A stretch of DNA of 38,823 bases, taken from the IMG/VR virus record IMGVR_UViG_3300043540_000428, positions 1-38,823 of that record; one strand, written 5' to 3'. Below are positions 15,096 through 23,715 of this stretch, piece by piece. Every line of letters begins with the position of its first letter. The stretch's first letter is position 1. The notes beneath the pieces were generated by a model. That model worked only from the letters and a program-made list of their open reading frames with translations. It did no database searches and was not told where the DNA came from. Both the position numbers and the translations under genes were made by a program. The stretch comes from a virus.

Positions 15096-17147
15096 CTAGT
15101 GTCCTCTTCTTCTGCGCAATTGATAGTAGGCACGAACAGAGTCCGGAACCATTCCTGAACCCATTCTCTCACCCGATCCATTGGACCGTAAGTTTGCTCC
15201 TGGGGTAAAGGCCTTAACTAAAGCGGGTGGCAGCGTCAGGCCCCTGCTGACGATATTGGATTCCTTCCGGGCCTTCTTGAGCAGGTCCGGGAATTCCAGT
15301 GCGGATGCTATAGCCTGGCAGACGACCTGCACTACGTCATTGTGCTTCCCTGGGGGATGGTCAATCTTACCATCCTCCCCCTGCTGGAGCTGGTGCGTCT
15401 CTGTTCTCAGTGCCTCATAGGCTAGAGCCATATGGGGCGGCACCATGCAGGGGATTCGTACACGCCCAGCCGAAAACTCACCCCTGGCCAGCAGATAATC
15501 TTCCTTGGTTGTGTTCCTCTGGATAGCTGGGACCCCCATCTCGCGAATCTGCTGTGTCAGCATCGTCGAGTCCCACCGGTCAAAGATAACCATGCTGACC
15601 TTACAGACCTCATGGATCTGCTTCACAATGGGAAGAATACATGGATAGAAAACCTCTGTCTGCTGCTTGCCTCTAGGGGTGTCCACCATACCTGGAATGA
15701 TCTGGATGATTCCCTCCAGACGGTAGAGAGAGGAGCTGCCGGAGCCCAAAATCCGGAGGAAAGCCAGAGCAAACCTATCCCGTGTCTTCCCGGCATCAGC
15801 AGCCACCATCAAGGGTCCATCCGACATCCCAAGGTTGACCTGCTGGATACTAGCCTGGTGGTAGTACACCGTTTGGTCTCCGGATGTAGCTGGCCTCACC
15901 ATTACTGTCCAGTAGATACCAGGCCTCTCCAGTGGAGAGAATGCAGCATCTACAAGACGTTCTGGGAAAAAGTGCTTGTCCCCTATCAGAGGCCCCACAC
16001 CATACAGCTGCTCAGCTAAGAAGGGATTGGAAATAAACTCGTTTTCGAGGCTGGCCCTTGTGACGGATTTATTGGCCTCCCATGTGGCGTATCTGGCCGC
16101 GTAGACGCCAGACATCGGCAGAGATGTGGCTGCTACGTATCTGTGCTCCAGAGGGTCTCTCTCGGGGTCTGGCCCCCGGCTGCCAATTTCCAGCAGCCGA
16201 ACAGGCGGGATATCAATCTCTCCCTCCGCTACCTTTCTGGCTACAGCACTCTTAAGCGTTGTGAGGGAGGCATTCGGGATACTGTGAATCTCATCCGTAT
16301 TCCCCGCCTTGAACAGGCCCATTTCGTCGATCCCGACGAAAAACCGGGTACGGCCAGCTGTTGTAGCCGCATTAGAGTGGTACCGAACAAACTGAATGGA
16401 TTGGGGAACAATGCGTATGGATGTGGAGAGGGGCCTGTACACGGATTCCCAAGGTAGATGGAGACGCTCGGAGAACGCTTTCAATTCCTCAATGTATTGG
16501 TTGTACCACTCCGTTCCAAGGAGTGCTGTAGCGAACCGACCCCAGATGGTTTCCTCTGTCTGTGTCTCTGAGGCCGCGAAAAACCCAGCCTCAATAATGG
16601 TAGACCTATCAAGCCCGAAATAGCTAATAGGGTCCTTCAGGCTGAGATACCGGTGGGCAACATAGCTGGCATCGTAGCTACCCGCCATGGTGGTCTTTCC
16701 GCTCCGCATCCCAATGACGCAAATGATCTCTGAGATCTCTTCGACTAGCCCCTCCTCCCGCAGCTTGGCCCGGGTTACACCACACTTGGGGCAGACTCCG
16801 TACTCCAGCAGGATGTCGTGCTGCATATCGTAGACACTCCGGTTCCAGCAATCAATCACATCCAGGATTCGGTTGCAGTGAGGACATAGCAGACCGTAGG
16901 AATCCCGGAGAATCTGGTACTGCCGAGGGAAATCGTAGAGTGTACTCCGGTCCAGGAAATTTGGATTGGTCACCCAATCAATCACATTCTTAGCTCGGGG
17001 GAATTGTGTTGGGTCCCACTGGATAGGGCCCTTTCCCTCTTGGAATGCCTCCCGAATGAGGATATCCGTAGGATCGAGGAGGGCATCCAGCCGGTCCTCG
17101 ATACTCTCCTCCAGCAGGGAAAAACCACCGTCACGAGTCTTCGTCAT
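15096..17147 (-). CDS. terL: Terminase large subunit (ATPase and nuclease)
   Basis: 683 aa from the ATG at 17147, which has GAGG five bases upstream. The frame is open to 17435, but that part overlaps the helicase gene. A four-Cys zinc-ribbon-like insert (Cys88, 91, 119, 122; CPHC and CPKC) precedes the ATPase. Walker A is GMRSGKTT (Lys151) and Walker B is FFVGIDEMG (Asp274, Glu275). An RNase H-like nuclease domain follows, with acidic residues at Asp451 (VAADAG), Asp523 (IFDRWDS) and Asp604 (KHNDVVQ). TerL pumps DNA into the prohead through the portal and cuts the concatemer. The start overlaps the helicase stop by 17 bases. The call is confident; the packaging type (cos, pac or terminal repeat) cannot be read from it. 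Confidence 0.92.
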   Translation of the reverse strand: MTKTRDGGFSLLEESIEDRLDALLDPTDILIREAFQEGKGPIQWDPTQFPRAKNVIDWVTNPNFLDRSTLYDFPRQYQILRDSYGLLCPHCNRILDVIDCWNRSVYDMQHDILLEYGVCPKCGVTRAKLREEGLVEEISEIICVIGMRSGKTTMAGSYDASYVAHRYLSLKDPISYFGLDRSTIIEAGFFAASETQTEETIWGRFATALLGTEWYNQYIEELKAFSERLHLPWESVYRPLSTSIRIVPQSIQFVRYHSNAATTAGRTRFFVGIDEMGLFKAGNTDEIHSIPNASLTTLKSAVARKVAEGEIDIPPVRLLEIGSRGPDPERDPLEHRYVAATSLPMSGVYAARYATWEANKSVTRASLENEFISNPFLAEQLYGVGPLIGDKHFFPERLVDAAFSPLERPGIYWTVMVRPATSGDQTVYYHQASIQQVNLGMSDGPLMVAADAGKTRDRFALAFLRILGSGSSSLYRLEGIIQIIPGMVDTPRGKQQTEVFYPCILPIVKQIHEVCKVSMVIFDRWDSTMLTQQIREMGVPAIQRNTTKEDYLLARGEFSAGRVRIPCMVPPHMALAYEALRTETHQLQQGEDGKIDHPPGKHNDVVQVVCQAIASALEFPDLLKKARKESNIVSRGLTLPPALVKAFTPGANLRSNGSGERMGSGMVPDSVRAYYQLRRRRGH

Positions 17148-19512
17148 AATCACCTCGGAGGAGGCGGTAAGCCCCCTCCAAAATTCTATCCGATTTATTG
17201 CCCAGGAGTAGGGTGAGGTCACCCCGGTAGGCGACAAGTTGTCCAGGGGTCTGGATTCCAGCCTCATACAGCCGGTCTGCATAGGTTGCCCCAACTCCAG
17301 GGATCCTTGCCAGAGCAACATGCTCTCTTCGTACGCCCTTCCGAATCCGGAGGGATAGTTCCTTCCCTGAGAGGAAGGTATTTGGGAAGAAGGTCTGTTG
17401 CAAGGTAGACAGAACGGTGCAGATTCTATCGGCATCGGAGGAGATCTGAAGCCACCAGCTCATGATCCCAAGATCATTCAGATTCTTGGCCTGTCCCTGG
17501 AGAGACTCATAGATGGCGACTATGGCGGGGAGGCTCTCATTCCGAATAGGGTGCTTCTCCACAGGATAGTACGACTCGGAGAGAGCCTTTGGAATGAAGT
17601 TGGACCTATAACTGTGGATATCTCCAACAGCCCATGCAACCGACCAATCGTCATCCCAGCACTCCCTATCGTAGAGGTCTCGGAGATTCTGGAGCCAGTC
17701 CCAGCAATCATAGGGGGAGAAGTAGTAGGTGGCAGCGATGGACCCGAGATCCGATAAGAAATACCGGCCTCCCTCATCCAGAAGGAGGCAGCCGATCCTA
17801 ATCATATCTTCCAGTACCCTCTGGATGGTGCTCTCCAGTTCCCTTTCATCCCTGGCTTGGTAGGCCCTCAGGCTCAGCCTGTACCAATCCATGAGATCCC
17901 TGGGGGTGTTTTTCCCAGCCTGAACCTCAGCCAAAAGATGGAAAGCCAGAACGTCTTCCTTCCCCAATTCCGATAGCACAGGAAGAGGATCCAGATAGGT
18001 CTGTGCATTCTCCATCTGGTCAGATGGAATTAGGACATATGCGTCTCCCTTGGGGTCAATTCCTGTCCTCCCGGACCTACCTATCTCCTGTAGGATCTCT
18101 GTAGAGGAAACCACATCCAAACCCCTATGTATACCTAGAATAATTACCCTTCTGGCAGGGAGATTGACACCAAGAGCCACCGTAGGGGTAGCTGCCAGCA
18201 CCCGGAGGTCTCCCTCCCGGAAGGCAGACTCCACCACGGTCCTCCTCTCCAGTGGCAGATCAGCATAGTGCGTGCCTATCTTGATGCCTCTCTTTCTCCC
18301 CCCTGAGACAAGAGCCCGCATATCCCCCTTTGAGTGGCAAAAAATCAGGAACTGGTCCTCCGGGTATTCCTGTACAATCTCCAGTGCAGACTGCACCTTG
18401 GACTGTACATTGGCGGAATAGAGAGAGCTGGGGGTGTAACTCACCAGATGGATATCTAGCGGTGTTGGGCGGAAATCACTCCGGATAAGGACAGTCTTCC
18501 TCCCTGTAAGGCTGCTGAGCCACCCCTGAATCTCCTCTGCGTTCTGAATGGTAGCCGACAAAAGGATAATCCGGGCTGAGGGAGATTGCCTGGAGACCCT
18601 CATCAGGGCCGCTTCCAACTTGCCGCCTCTTCCCTCAGTCCCCAGTAGATGGGCCTCGTCACAGAGGATGACCCCAGTCTCCAGCAGGTAGGATTCCTCC
18701 TCCGGATGGGAAGCCAGATGCCTGGATTGGCTATCCAGGATCTCCGACGTGAAGAGGAGGAGGTCGGATTGGTGAAGGGCCTTTCTCTTATCGGGGGTGA
18801 GCACCCAATCCCCCGTGTGCAGCGTGACCCTGTTTCCGCCGAACAGATAATCAGGCTGGGACCAAATCCGATACTTCTCAGCTGAGAGAGCCCTCAAGGG
18901 AGATAGATAGATTGCCTTCCTCCCAGCAGCAATGGCATAGGCCGCATAGACAGCCGCAATCTCGCTTTTCCCAACGCTGGTCGGAGCGCAAACTACCAGA
19001 TTCGCATCCTCCGCAAGGTGCTGGAAGGCCTCGGACTGAACGGGGTTAAACCACTCAAAGGGGAATACTGGGGAGATATCCCTTGTCTTCATAAGGCTAA
19101 TGCCGTGCTCCCGTGCCCAGGCCATAGCTCTCCGGGCAGGAGTAGTTTCCTCCTCATAGGGCCCTAGAGCCTCGAAAGTTTCTGGTGAGGGTGATTGTAT
19201 AGGGTCTGGCTGAAACGTCTCTCTACGTGGCCTGTAGAGCGTCTGTAGTCCCTTCAGAACACCCGGTATCTCCCGTTTCGGGACGGGAAGCACATCCGGC
19301 TCGCCGAACCTCTCCAGAAACTGGGCCTCAAAGCCTCTCTCCCCGAAGATTTTCTTCCTCTGGGAGGAGGTAATCTTTTTAGTTGCGGAGATGATCTGGT
19401 GCAGTCTTCTCGCCTCCGAGGAGGTTTCCCGGAAGGGGGCCAGCACAGCGAGTGCCCTAGCTACACTCTCGTCACGGTCTAAGGATTTTGCATCGATGAT
19501 AGCATCCGTCAC
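17131..19512 (-). CDS. Ski2/Hel308-like superfamily 2 DNA or RNA helicase
   Basis: 793 aa from the GTG at 19512, which overlaps the upstream stop (GTGA) and follows GGGGAGGG. An earlier GTG at 19572 is less likely. Motifs in order: a Q-motif-like segment (FEWFNPVQSEAF), Walker A CAPTSVGKSE (176-183), DEAH box at 285-288 (LCDEAHLL), SAT at about 319-321, ATPTVALGVNLPARRV (motif V region) and QEIGRSGR (475-482). A C-terminal winged-helix or ratchet region follows, and a helix-hairpin-helix IPGVGATYADRLYEAG near residue 745-760. This architecture matches Ski2-like helicases such as Hel308, which unwind forked DNA during repair. Its end overlaps the terminase start. It might resolve replication or recombination intermediates before packaging; this is inference. 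Confidence 0.85.
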   Translation of the reverse strand: MTDAIIDAKSLDRDESVARALAVLAPFRETSSEARRLHQIISATKKITSSQRKKIFGERGFEAQFLERFGEPDVLPVPKREIPGVLKGLQTLYRPRRETFQPDPIQSPSPETFEALGPYEEETTPARRAMAWAREHGISLMKTRDISPVFPFEWFNPVQSEAFQHLAEDANLVVCAPTSVGKSEIAAVYAAYAIAAGRKAIYLSPLRALSAEKYRIWSQPDYLFGGNRVTLHTGDWVLTPDKRKALHQSDLLLFTSEILDSQSRHLASHPEEESYLLETGVILCDEAHLLGTEGRGGKLEAALMRVSRQSPSARIILLSATIQNAEEIQGWLSSLTGRKTVLIRSDFRPTPLDIHLVSYTPSSLYSANVQSKVQSALEIVQEYPEDQFLIFCHSKGDMRALVSGGRKRGIKIGTHYADLPLERRTVVESAFREGDLRVLAATPTVALGVNLPARRVIILGIHRGLDVVSSTEILQEIGRSGRTGIDPKGDAYVLIPSDQMENAQTYLDPLPVLSELGKEDVLAFHLLAEVQAGKNTPRDLMDWYRLSLRAYQARDERELESTIQRVLEDMIRIGCLLLDEGGRYFLSDLGSIAATYYFSPYDCWDWLQNLRDLYDRECWDDDWSVAWAVGDIHSYRSNFIPKALSESYYPVEKHPIRNESLPAIVAIYESLQGQAKNLNDLGIMSWWLQISSDADRICTVLSTLQQTFFPNTFLSGKELSLRIRKGVRREHVALARIPGVGATYADRLYEAGIQTPGQLVAYRGDLTLLLGNKSDRILEGAYRLLRGDYDEDS

Positions 19513-20192
19513 GGTCCCTCCCCGGCTGAGAAGCAGCACGGCTGGAGTTTCCCGCTGTGAGATAGATAGCACCAGAGAGCGAAATCAATCTGGCACAGGT
19601 AGAGGTCTCTAGCCTCCCGTACCCGTATCTTCACCTGTCGGCAAAGGAGCTGCGGGTCCCTCACCTCGAAATGCTCTCCTATCAGATCCAGTGCTTCCGA
19701 CGGTGTTGCCATATCCATCCCGAGGCAGATGGCCAGACGGTACTGTGTGACTTGCCCTATACGGGGGAGCTTCCGCATCGTTTCCAGGGAGACCAAATAG
19801 GTCTCCCGAAAGAGGTCCCACCCATTGGACTTGAGGAGCCACGCTGTCTGGAGAATAGCATCCCACTTCGCCCTGTGGTTGATGAGACCCACTCCTTTCT
19901 CCAGAACGCTCCTATTGATTTTGGCTGGGTCGAAGCCACGCAGAATCTTCCCTACCTCCTGGAATTTCTTGCCCATTACCTGAGCACTGAATCCGCTACT
20001 GAGGACTATCCATGCGTAGTCTGCCAGAAACCGGGAGGGGGTGTATTCCGAGAGGCGGAGATGGGCCGAAATCAGTGCCATCTGGTCCCCATGGGCCATC
20101 TGGGCAAACGCAATAGCCCTGGATCCGTAGAGATCCAATTCCCCTGGCTTGAACTGGCTCAAGAATTTGAGTGCTCTAGCTTTGCGTATCAA
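19509..20192 (-). CDS. HhH-GPD DNA glycosylase-like protein (putative)
   Basis: 227 aa, TTG at 20192 with GAGG upstream; the first 17 bases overlap the preceding gene. The diagnostic stretch is LRKLPRIGQVTQYRLAICLG-like around residues 145-165 (METMRK-type helix, then LPRIGQVTQYRLA), which reads as a helix-hairpin-helix. Downstream the RVREARDLYLCQIDFALWCY part matches the closing Asp-containing helix of endonuclease III-like phage proteins. The catalytic Lys is not obvious, so base-excision activity is uncertain. The gene overlaps the Ski2-like helicase start, which suggests a shared DNA-processing task. A structural HhH protein without enzyme activity is the alternative. Confidence 0.55.
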   Translation of the reverse strand: MIRKARALKFLSQFKPGELDLYGSRAIAFAQMAHGDQMALISAHLRLSEYTPSRFLADYAWIVLSSGFSAQVMGKKFQEVGKILRGFDPAKINRSVLEKGVGLINHRAKWDAILQTAWLLKSNGWDLFRETYLVSLETMRKLPRIGQVTQYRLAICLGMDMATPSEALDLIGEHFEVRDPQLLCRQVKIRVREARDLYLCQIDFALWCYLSHSGKLQPCCFSAGEGP

Positions 20193-20577
20193 CGTCCAGC
20201 CTCAGAGTCCGAATGGACTCATCCAGCAGAATCCTAACTACGTAGGAGAAATTCCGCTGGATAGGATCTGGGTTCCGAGACAAAAACTCCATAGAGAACA
20301 GGGAAGAGGGGTTCCGGAGAGACTCATCAGGGAAACTCCAGTCAAATCGGTACCTAACTGGAAGGAAACTGGGGTCCGTACTGTGGGTATCTATTGTCCA
20401 CTGGAACAGGTCGGGAATCCACCGGTTGGGAGGCGGGTCTCCACAGAGAACCGGAAACAGTGACCGCAGATCTCTCCACAGGAGGAGAGAACCTGAACCG
20501 TTGGAATCCTGCGTGCGAAGGTACTCTGCCAATATTGCCCTATTTTTCTGGCTCAACAGAGTTCCCCGTATTCCCAT
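20176..20577 (-). CDS. Hypothetical protein, 133 aa
   Basis: ATG at 20577 with GGAG upstream, 38 bases inside the end of the preceding gene. It contains aromatic-rich strands (PNRWIPDLFQWTIDTHS, RYRFDWSFPDESLRN) and an acidic C-terminal helix. The family is not recognised. The chain of short overlapping genes around it suggests co-translation with the HhH-like protein. Confidence 0.55.
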   Translation of the reverse strand: MGIRGTLLSQKNRAILAEYLRTQDSNGSGSLLLWRDLRSLFPVLCGDPPPNRWIPDLFQWTIDTHSTDPSFLPVRYRFDWSFPDESLRNPSSLFSMEFLSRNPDPIQRNFSYVVRILLDESIRTLRLDVDTQS

Positions 20578-20878
20578 CGTTTGTCTCCGACAAGTAGGCC
20601 GCTGCGAGCGTCCGAAGAATTTGCGAATTGGTAGACAACTGTTGGAGCAGGTTAGAGCGGGTAGTCTCTAATGTTAGGGGTTCCCCCCTCCGGACGGGGC
20701 CATTGGGCCCCTGAACCATCTCCTCAAAGAAGGGAATCTGAGAAAGGAGAGGGTCGGACGCAAAGGCTGAGAGGTCGTAGAGCTGGCGAAGAATCCTCCC
20801 TCTTTCTACAATTCGCTCCCAGACTCGGAACCCTATCAGGTCCGCGTTCTGAACTTCGCTTGGATTCATCTCACTCAT
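20540..20878 (-). CDS. Hypothetical helical protein, 112 aa
   Basis: I chose the ATG at 20878, after GGGAGGG and overlapping the preceding stop; the frame extends slightly farther. It is mainly helical (FRVWERIVERGRILRQLYDL, TTRSNLLQQLSTNSQILRTL). No catalytic, zinc or membrane motif is seen. Confidence 0.5.
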   Translation of the reverse strand: MSEMNPSEVQNADLIGFRVWERIVERGRILRQLYDLSAFASDPLLSQIPFFEEMVQGPNGPVRRGEPLTLETTRSNLLQQLSTNSQILRTLAAAYLSETNDGNTGNSVEPEK

Positions 20879-21068
20879 CAAACCCTCCCATGAGGTCGAG
20901 TACATCGTATTTGGCCAGAACCTCTTTAACCGTCTCCCGTGAAGCGACCCTGTGGCAACTCTCCAGTGCCTCTATGCAGGCCTGCACGGAAGCTCGCCTC
21001 TCCGGAGCCTGCTTCAGGCTCTTGATTCTCCTTCTCAGCTTCTTTAGGACCTCATCTCGGAAGGTCAT
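20871..21068 (-). CDS. Small basic helical protein, 65 aa
   Basis: ATG at 21068 overlaps the upstream stop (ATGA). The N-terminal half is strongly basic (DEVLKKLRRRIKSLKQAPER) and the remainder is helical (SRETVKEVLAKYDVLDLMGG). It could bind nucleic acid, but no family is recognised. Confidence 0.5.
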   Translation of the reverse strand: MTFRDEVLKKLRRRIKSLKQAPERRASVQACIEALESCHRVASRETVKEVLAKYDVLDLMGGFDE

Positions 21069-21574
21069 ACCAACAAACCCCTTTCTACGCGGATAGGAAC
21101 GCCTAGGAACTCCCGGATACGAATCGATCGCTTCTTAGGAGCAACGGATACTCTCACTTGGGCTACATCCCACAGCGGGTACGTTCCGTTTTTCACAACC
21201 TTTCGGGTCACCAAAGAATCAAAGGCGCAGAGGATAATAATCGTGTCCCATGTAGGGTTCTGGTCCGCTGTGTACAGCCAGTCTCCAATCTTCGCCGGTA
21301 CCATCCTGGGGTCCATAGTGAGATTTAGCCCGTTTGTGTCCACAATATCAATGAGTTTGGTGAGCAGGTGGTGGGGGCTCTCCCACTGGACGTGGAAAAC
21401 GAGAAGGTGTCCCCTCTGGCTCATGACGGCCTTTAGGCACTCCGCTTCCTCCCCCCAGCCAGGTAGAACTGAGAGAAGAGAGCGGCTAACCCACTCACCT
21501 GAATACCCCTCCATAGCATCCGGGAGGATTAGCCTCGCCTCAAAGGCCGGGAACCTGTAGGTCTCACTCCACAC
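21065..21574 (-). CDS. Hypothetical protein, 169 aa
   Basis: I chose GTG at 21574, with GAGG six bases upstream and a ten-base overlap with the preceding gene. A TTG at 21607 is an alternative. It shows alternating strands and helices (PAFEARLILPDAMEGYSGEW, MSQRGHLLVFHVQW, TIIILCAFDSLVTRKVV). The family is unknown. It is coupled to its neighbours by short overlaps at both ends. Confidence 0.5.
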   Translation of the reverse strand: MWSETYRFPAFEARLILPDAMEGYSGEWVSRSLLSVLPGWGEEAECLKAVMSQRGHLLVFHVQWESPHHLLTKLIDIVDTNGLNLTMDPRMVPAKIGDWLYTADQNPTWDTIIILCAFDSLVTRKVVKNGTYPLWDVAQVRVSVAPKKRSIRIREFLGVPIRVERGLLV

Positions 21575-22049
21575 TGGTATCCTCAAAGTCTGTACTGGCT
21601 TCCTCAATGGCGGCCTGAATGATGCCCTGAGCAGATTCCCGGAACCAATCCCGGTAGCAATCCAGAGCTGACTGAGACAGGGATATCCGCTTATGCAGTT
21701 CAGCCCTCAGTCCCCTCTGGATAGAGCCCTCGTCTGTGGACTTCAGTAGGAGGTCCATGCACAGCCTAACTGTCTGTCCGGACTGAACCGTCATAGGAAT
21801 CTCTATAGACAGAGAAATTCCAGCCGGTGTACGTGTTGCGAGCAGGACACTGGGGGGTTCCCTGAACGGAAAGGAGGAAGGAATCATAGGAGGCTCCTTG
21901 GGCTTTGAGGACACATCGACCCTCAGAACCCCATGCTTCCGGAGCAACCCCTCCTGCAACCGCTGGAACTCTGGCAGGGAACACTGCAGTATCTTTGCTC
22001 CATGGAGTGTAGAGACAGAGACAAACAGAGGAGACTTAGACTGGGTCAC
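21564..22049 (-). CDS. Hypothetical protein, 161 aa
   Basis: GTG at 22049 overlaps the transglycosylase stop (GTGA). The N-terminal part is beta-rich (SPLFVSVSTLHGAKILQC) and the C-terminal 60 residues are helical and acidic (LRAELHKRISLSQSALDCYR). No recognised domain. Its coupling to a lytic enzyme does not by itself show a lysis role. Confidence 0.5.
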   Translation of the reverse strand: MTQSKSPLFVSVSTLHGAKILQCSLPEFQRLQEGLLRKHGVLRVDVSSKPKEPPMIPSSFPFREPPSVLLATRTPAGISLSIEIPMTVQSGQTVRLCMDLLLKSTDEGSIQRGLRAELHKRISLSQSALDCYRDWFRESAQGIIQAAIEEASTDFEDTSVE

Positions 22050-22729
22050 CTCACCCCCTCCGGCTGAATATCCCTCTGGAGTCTCATGACGGACTCGGCA
22101 TAGGTCCAGGATACTGGATCCTCGGAAACTTTGGCTAGAAAGGACCTAGTCCGATCCTCCCCATAGTTGTAGGCAGTCAGGCTCGTCTGGAAATCCTTAT
22201 CCGGGGCCATACCAGTATGGAGGTCTGCAAGATAGGCCGACCCGACCCGTATGTTCGCCACAGGGTCCATTAGAGCCTGCTGGACAGACGAATACTGTAT
22301 CTGGCTCGCCCTCAAATAGGGCAGTGCTGTTGCCGGGAGCACCTGCATTAGCCCTACAGCTCCTAGAGGGCTGACTGCAGAGGGATTGAAGTGGCTCTCC
22401 TTCTGGACAATGGCCAGGATAAGAGAGGGGGGAATCCCGTACAGTTTGGAGCACTCCATAATGACAGACCCCACAGAGGCACAGTCCGCTGGGGACATGG
22501 AGGAGTGATGTTGGCAGTACTCAATCACCTTCAGCCTGATCGTATCGCTGGAGATGAGGCTATTGGTGATCTCCACCTGGAGAGCTATCTCCTCGGAGCT
22601 CCTCTGAGAGGCCTTGAGTGTATTCATGACCCTGTTCAGGTGATGCAGCACTAACGCGCAGAAGACCACAGCAGCGATAACTACCAGGAACGCTACTGAG
22701 GACAGTATGTAGGGGGTTTTCTTGCTCAT
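22046..22729 (-). CDS. Membrane-anchored lytic transglycosylase (SLT family)
   Basis: 227 aa, ATG at 22729 with GAGGAG upstream. A transmembrane anchor spans about residues 8-28 (ILSSVAFLVVIAAVVFCALV) after a short basic N-terminus. The catalytic domain begins near residue 96 with the typical GIPPSLILAIVQKESHFNPS block, whose Glu111 is the expected catalytic acid. It continues with GAVGLMQVLPATA and AYNYGE. SLT enzymes cleave the glycan strands of peptidoglycan. An anchored form could be virion-associated, opening the wall during DNA entry, or could help lysis. No holin or spanin is adjacent. The chemistry call is strong; the stage of use is inferred. Confidence 0.88.
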   Translation of the reverse strand: MSKKTPYILSSVAFLVVIAAVVFCALVLHHLNRVMNTLKASQRSSEEIALQVEITNSLISSDTIRLKVIEYCQHHSSMSPADCASVGSVIMECSKLYGIPPSLILAIVQKESHFNPSAVSPLGAVGLMQVLPATALPYLRASQIQYSSVQQALMDPVANIRVGSAYLADLHTGMAPDKDFQTSLTAYNYGEDRTRSFLAKVSEDPVSWTYAESVMRLQRDIQPEGVR

Positions 22730-22809
22730 GCAATCTCCTCATATCCTACCCGAATGGCGATTCCCAGCCAGCCACAGAATTCAGCCACATCATCCGCCAG
22801 TAATAGTAG

Positions 22810-23445
22810 CTATTCCTCAGGAGGACGAGAAGCCTTCAGCTTCGCTTTCATTTCCTCCTCCATGGCCCTAAGGCTCTCTACAGGAGGACGAACATACTGC
22901 TTCAGTTCAGATGGAGGGTTCCCCGTATTGGGCAGACCCTTGGGCAGGCTATAACCTATAGGTTCCTCTCCCTGGAAGAGCTTCCTGGCCCTTACAGGAT
23001 TGGGTACCTTCTTGGAGACTGTCTTAATGACCCTGGGGGGTTCCTTCACCTCGCCCTCAGCCGGGGCCTCCCTCTGTAGGGATTTGTGGACTATCTTCCT
23101 GGCTCCACTTGGAGGAATGGGCTGAGATTCCTGCTGTGGATCCTCCTGGATCTTTTCCTGAGTCTCCTCCCAGGAGCCCCTCCCTCCATCCCCCTGAGGT
23201 TCTGTTTCACTGGGCTCACCTTTCTCCCACGCAGCCCAGGAGCCACCTGAGACCTGGGAGGCCCCATTTGAGGACATGAACTCGTAGAGGCAGTCAAGGG
23301 AGCAGAAGAAGTACTCGGAATTCTCCTCCCCGACAACGGGACCGTGGTAGCCGTCCCGGAGTGTACCTTCAATATGCAGGCCGTCGGTGCTTGGCGTGAG
23401 TTGTCCACAACCAGAGCAGGGCACATGTGCTACTATCCTTTTCAC
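22810..23445 (-). CDS. Zinc-binding-like N-terminal domain protein, 211 aa
   Basis: GTG at 23445 with AGGAG upstream. Residues 1-60 carry a treble-clef-like Cys pattern: CSGCG near residue 10 and FFCSLDCLYEF near residue 47, similar to TRASH/MYM-type knuckles. The remaining 150 residues are low-complexity and rich in Pro, Glu, Lys and Gln, with a C-terminal helix (ESLRAMEEEMKAKLKASR). The target is unknown. The frame stays open for 27 codons past the TAG stop and ends overlapping the transglycosylase ATG, discussed in the findings. Confidence 0.6.
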   Translation of the reverse strand: MKRIVAHVPCSGCGQLTPSTDGLHIEGTLRDGYHGPVVGEENSEYFFCSLDCLYEFMSSNGASQVSGGSWAAWEKGEPSETEPQGDGGRGSWEETQEKIQEDPQQESQPIPPSGARKIVHKSLQREAPAEGEVKEPPRVIKTVSKKVPNPVRARKLFQGEEPIGYSLPKGLPNTGNPPSELKQYVRPPVESLRAMEEEMKAKLKASRPPEE

Positions 23446-23493
23446 CTTCGTCTCCTACTTTTCGGGCTTTCCACACCAATGGGTGGCACTCCG

Positions 23494-23706
23494 TTATCTC
23501 CCGTGCCTCCTCTGGGCTCTCTTTGCCAGATCCTTGAGGCCTAAGCTGTCACCTTGTACCAGCGTAATCCTTGGCTCCTCCCTAGAGGAGGCGGCCTCCT
23601 GGAGCTTTCTTTGCTTCTCCTCGCTCGCTCGGACGAACATGACCCCCCTGACGAATGCCTCCGAGATAGCCTTAAGCTCCTCCTTAGTCCACACTTCGGC
23701 CTCCAT
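23494..23706 (-). CDS. Small charged helical protein, 70 aa
   Basis: ATG at 23706 with GGAGG five bases upstream. Helical and charged throughout (TKEELKAISEAFVRGVMFV, ASEEKQRKLQEAASS), basic at the end (LAKRAQRRHGR). No motif. It lies in frame behind the preceding gene after TAG and three codons. Confidence 0.55.
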   Translation of the reverse strand: MEAEVWTKEELKAISEAFVRGVMFVRASEEKQRKLQEAASSREEPRITLVQGDSLGLKDLAKRAQRRHGR

Positions 23707-23715
23707 GCAAACCTC

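Noticed and set aside
17148-17435. N-terminal extension of the terminase frame
   Set aside because: It lies over the helicase gene and a better start with GAGG exists at 17147.
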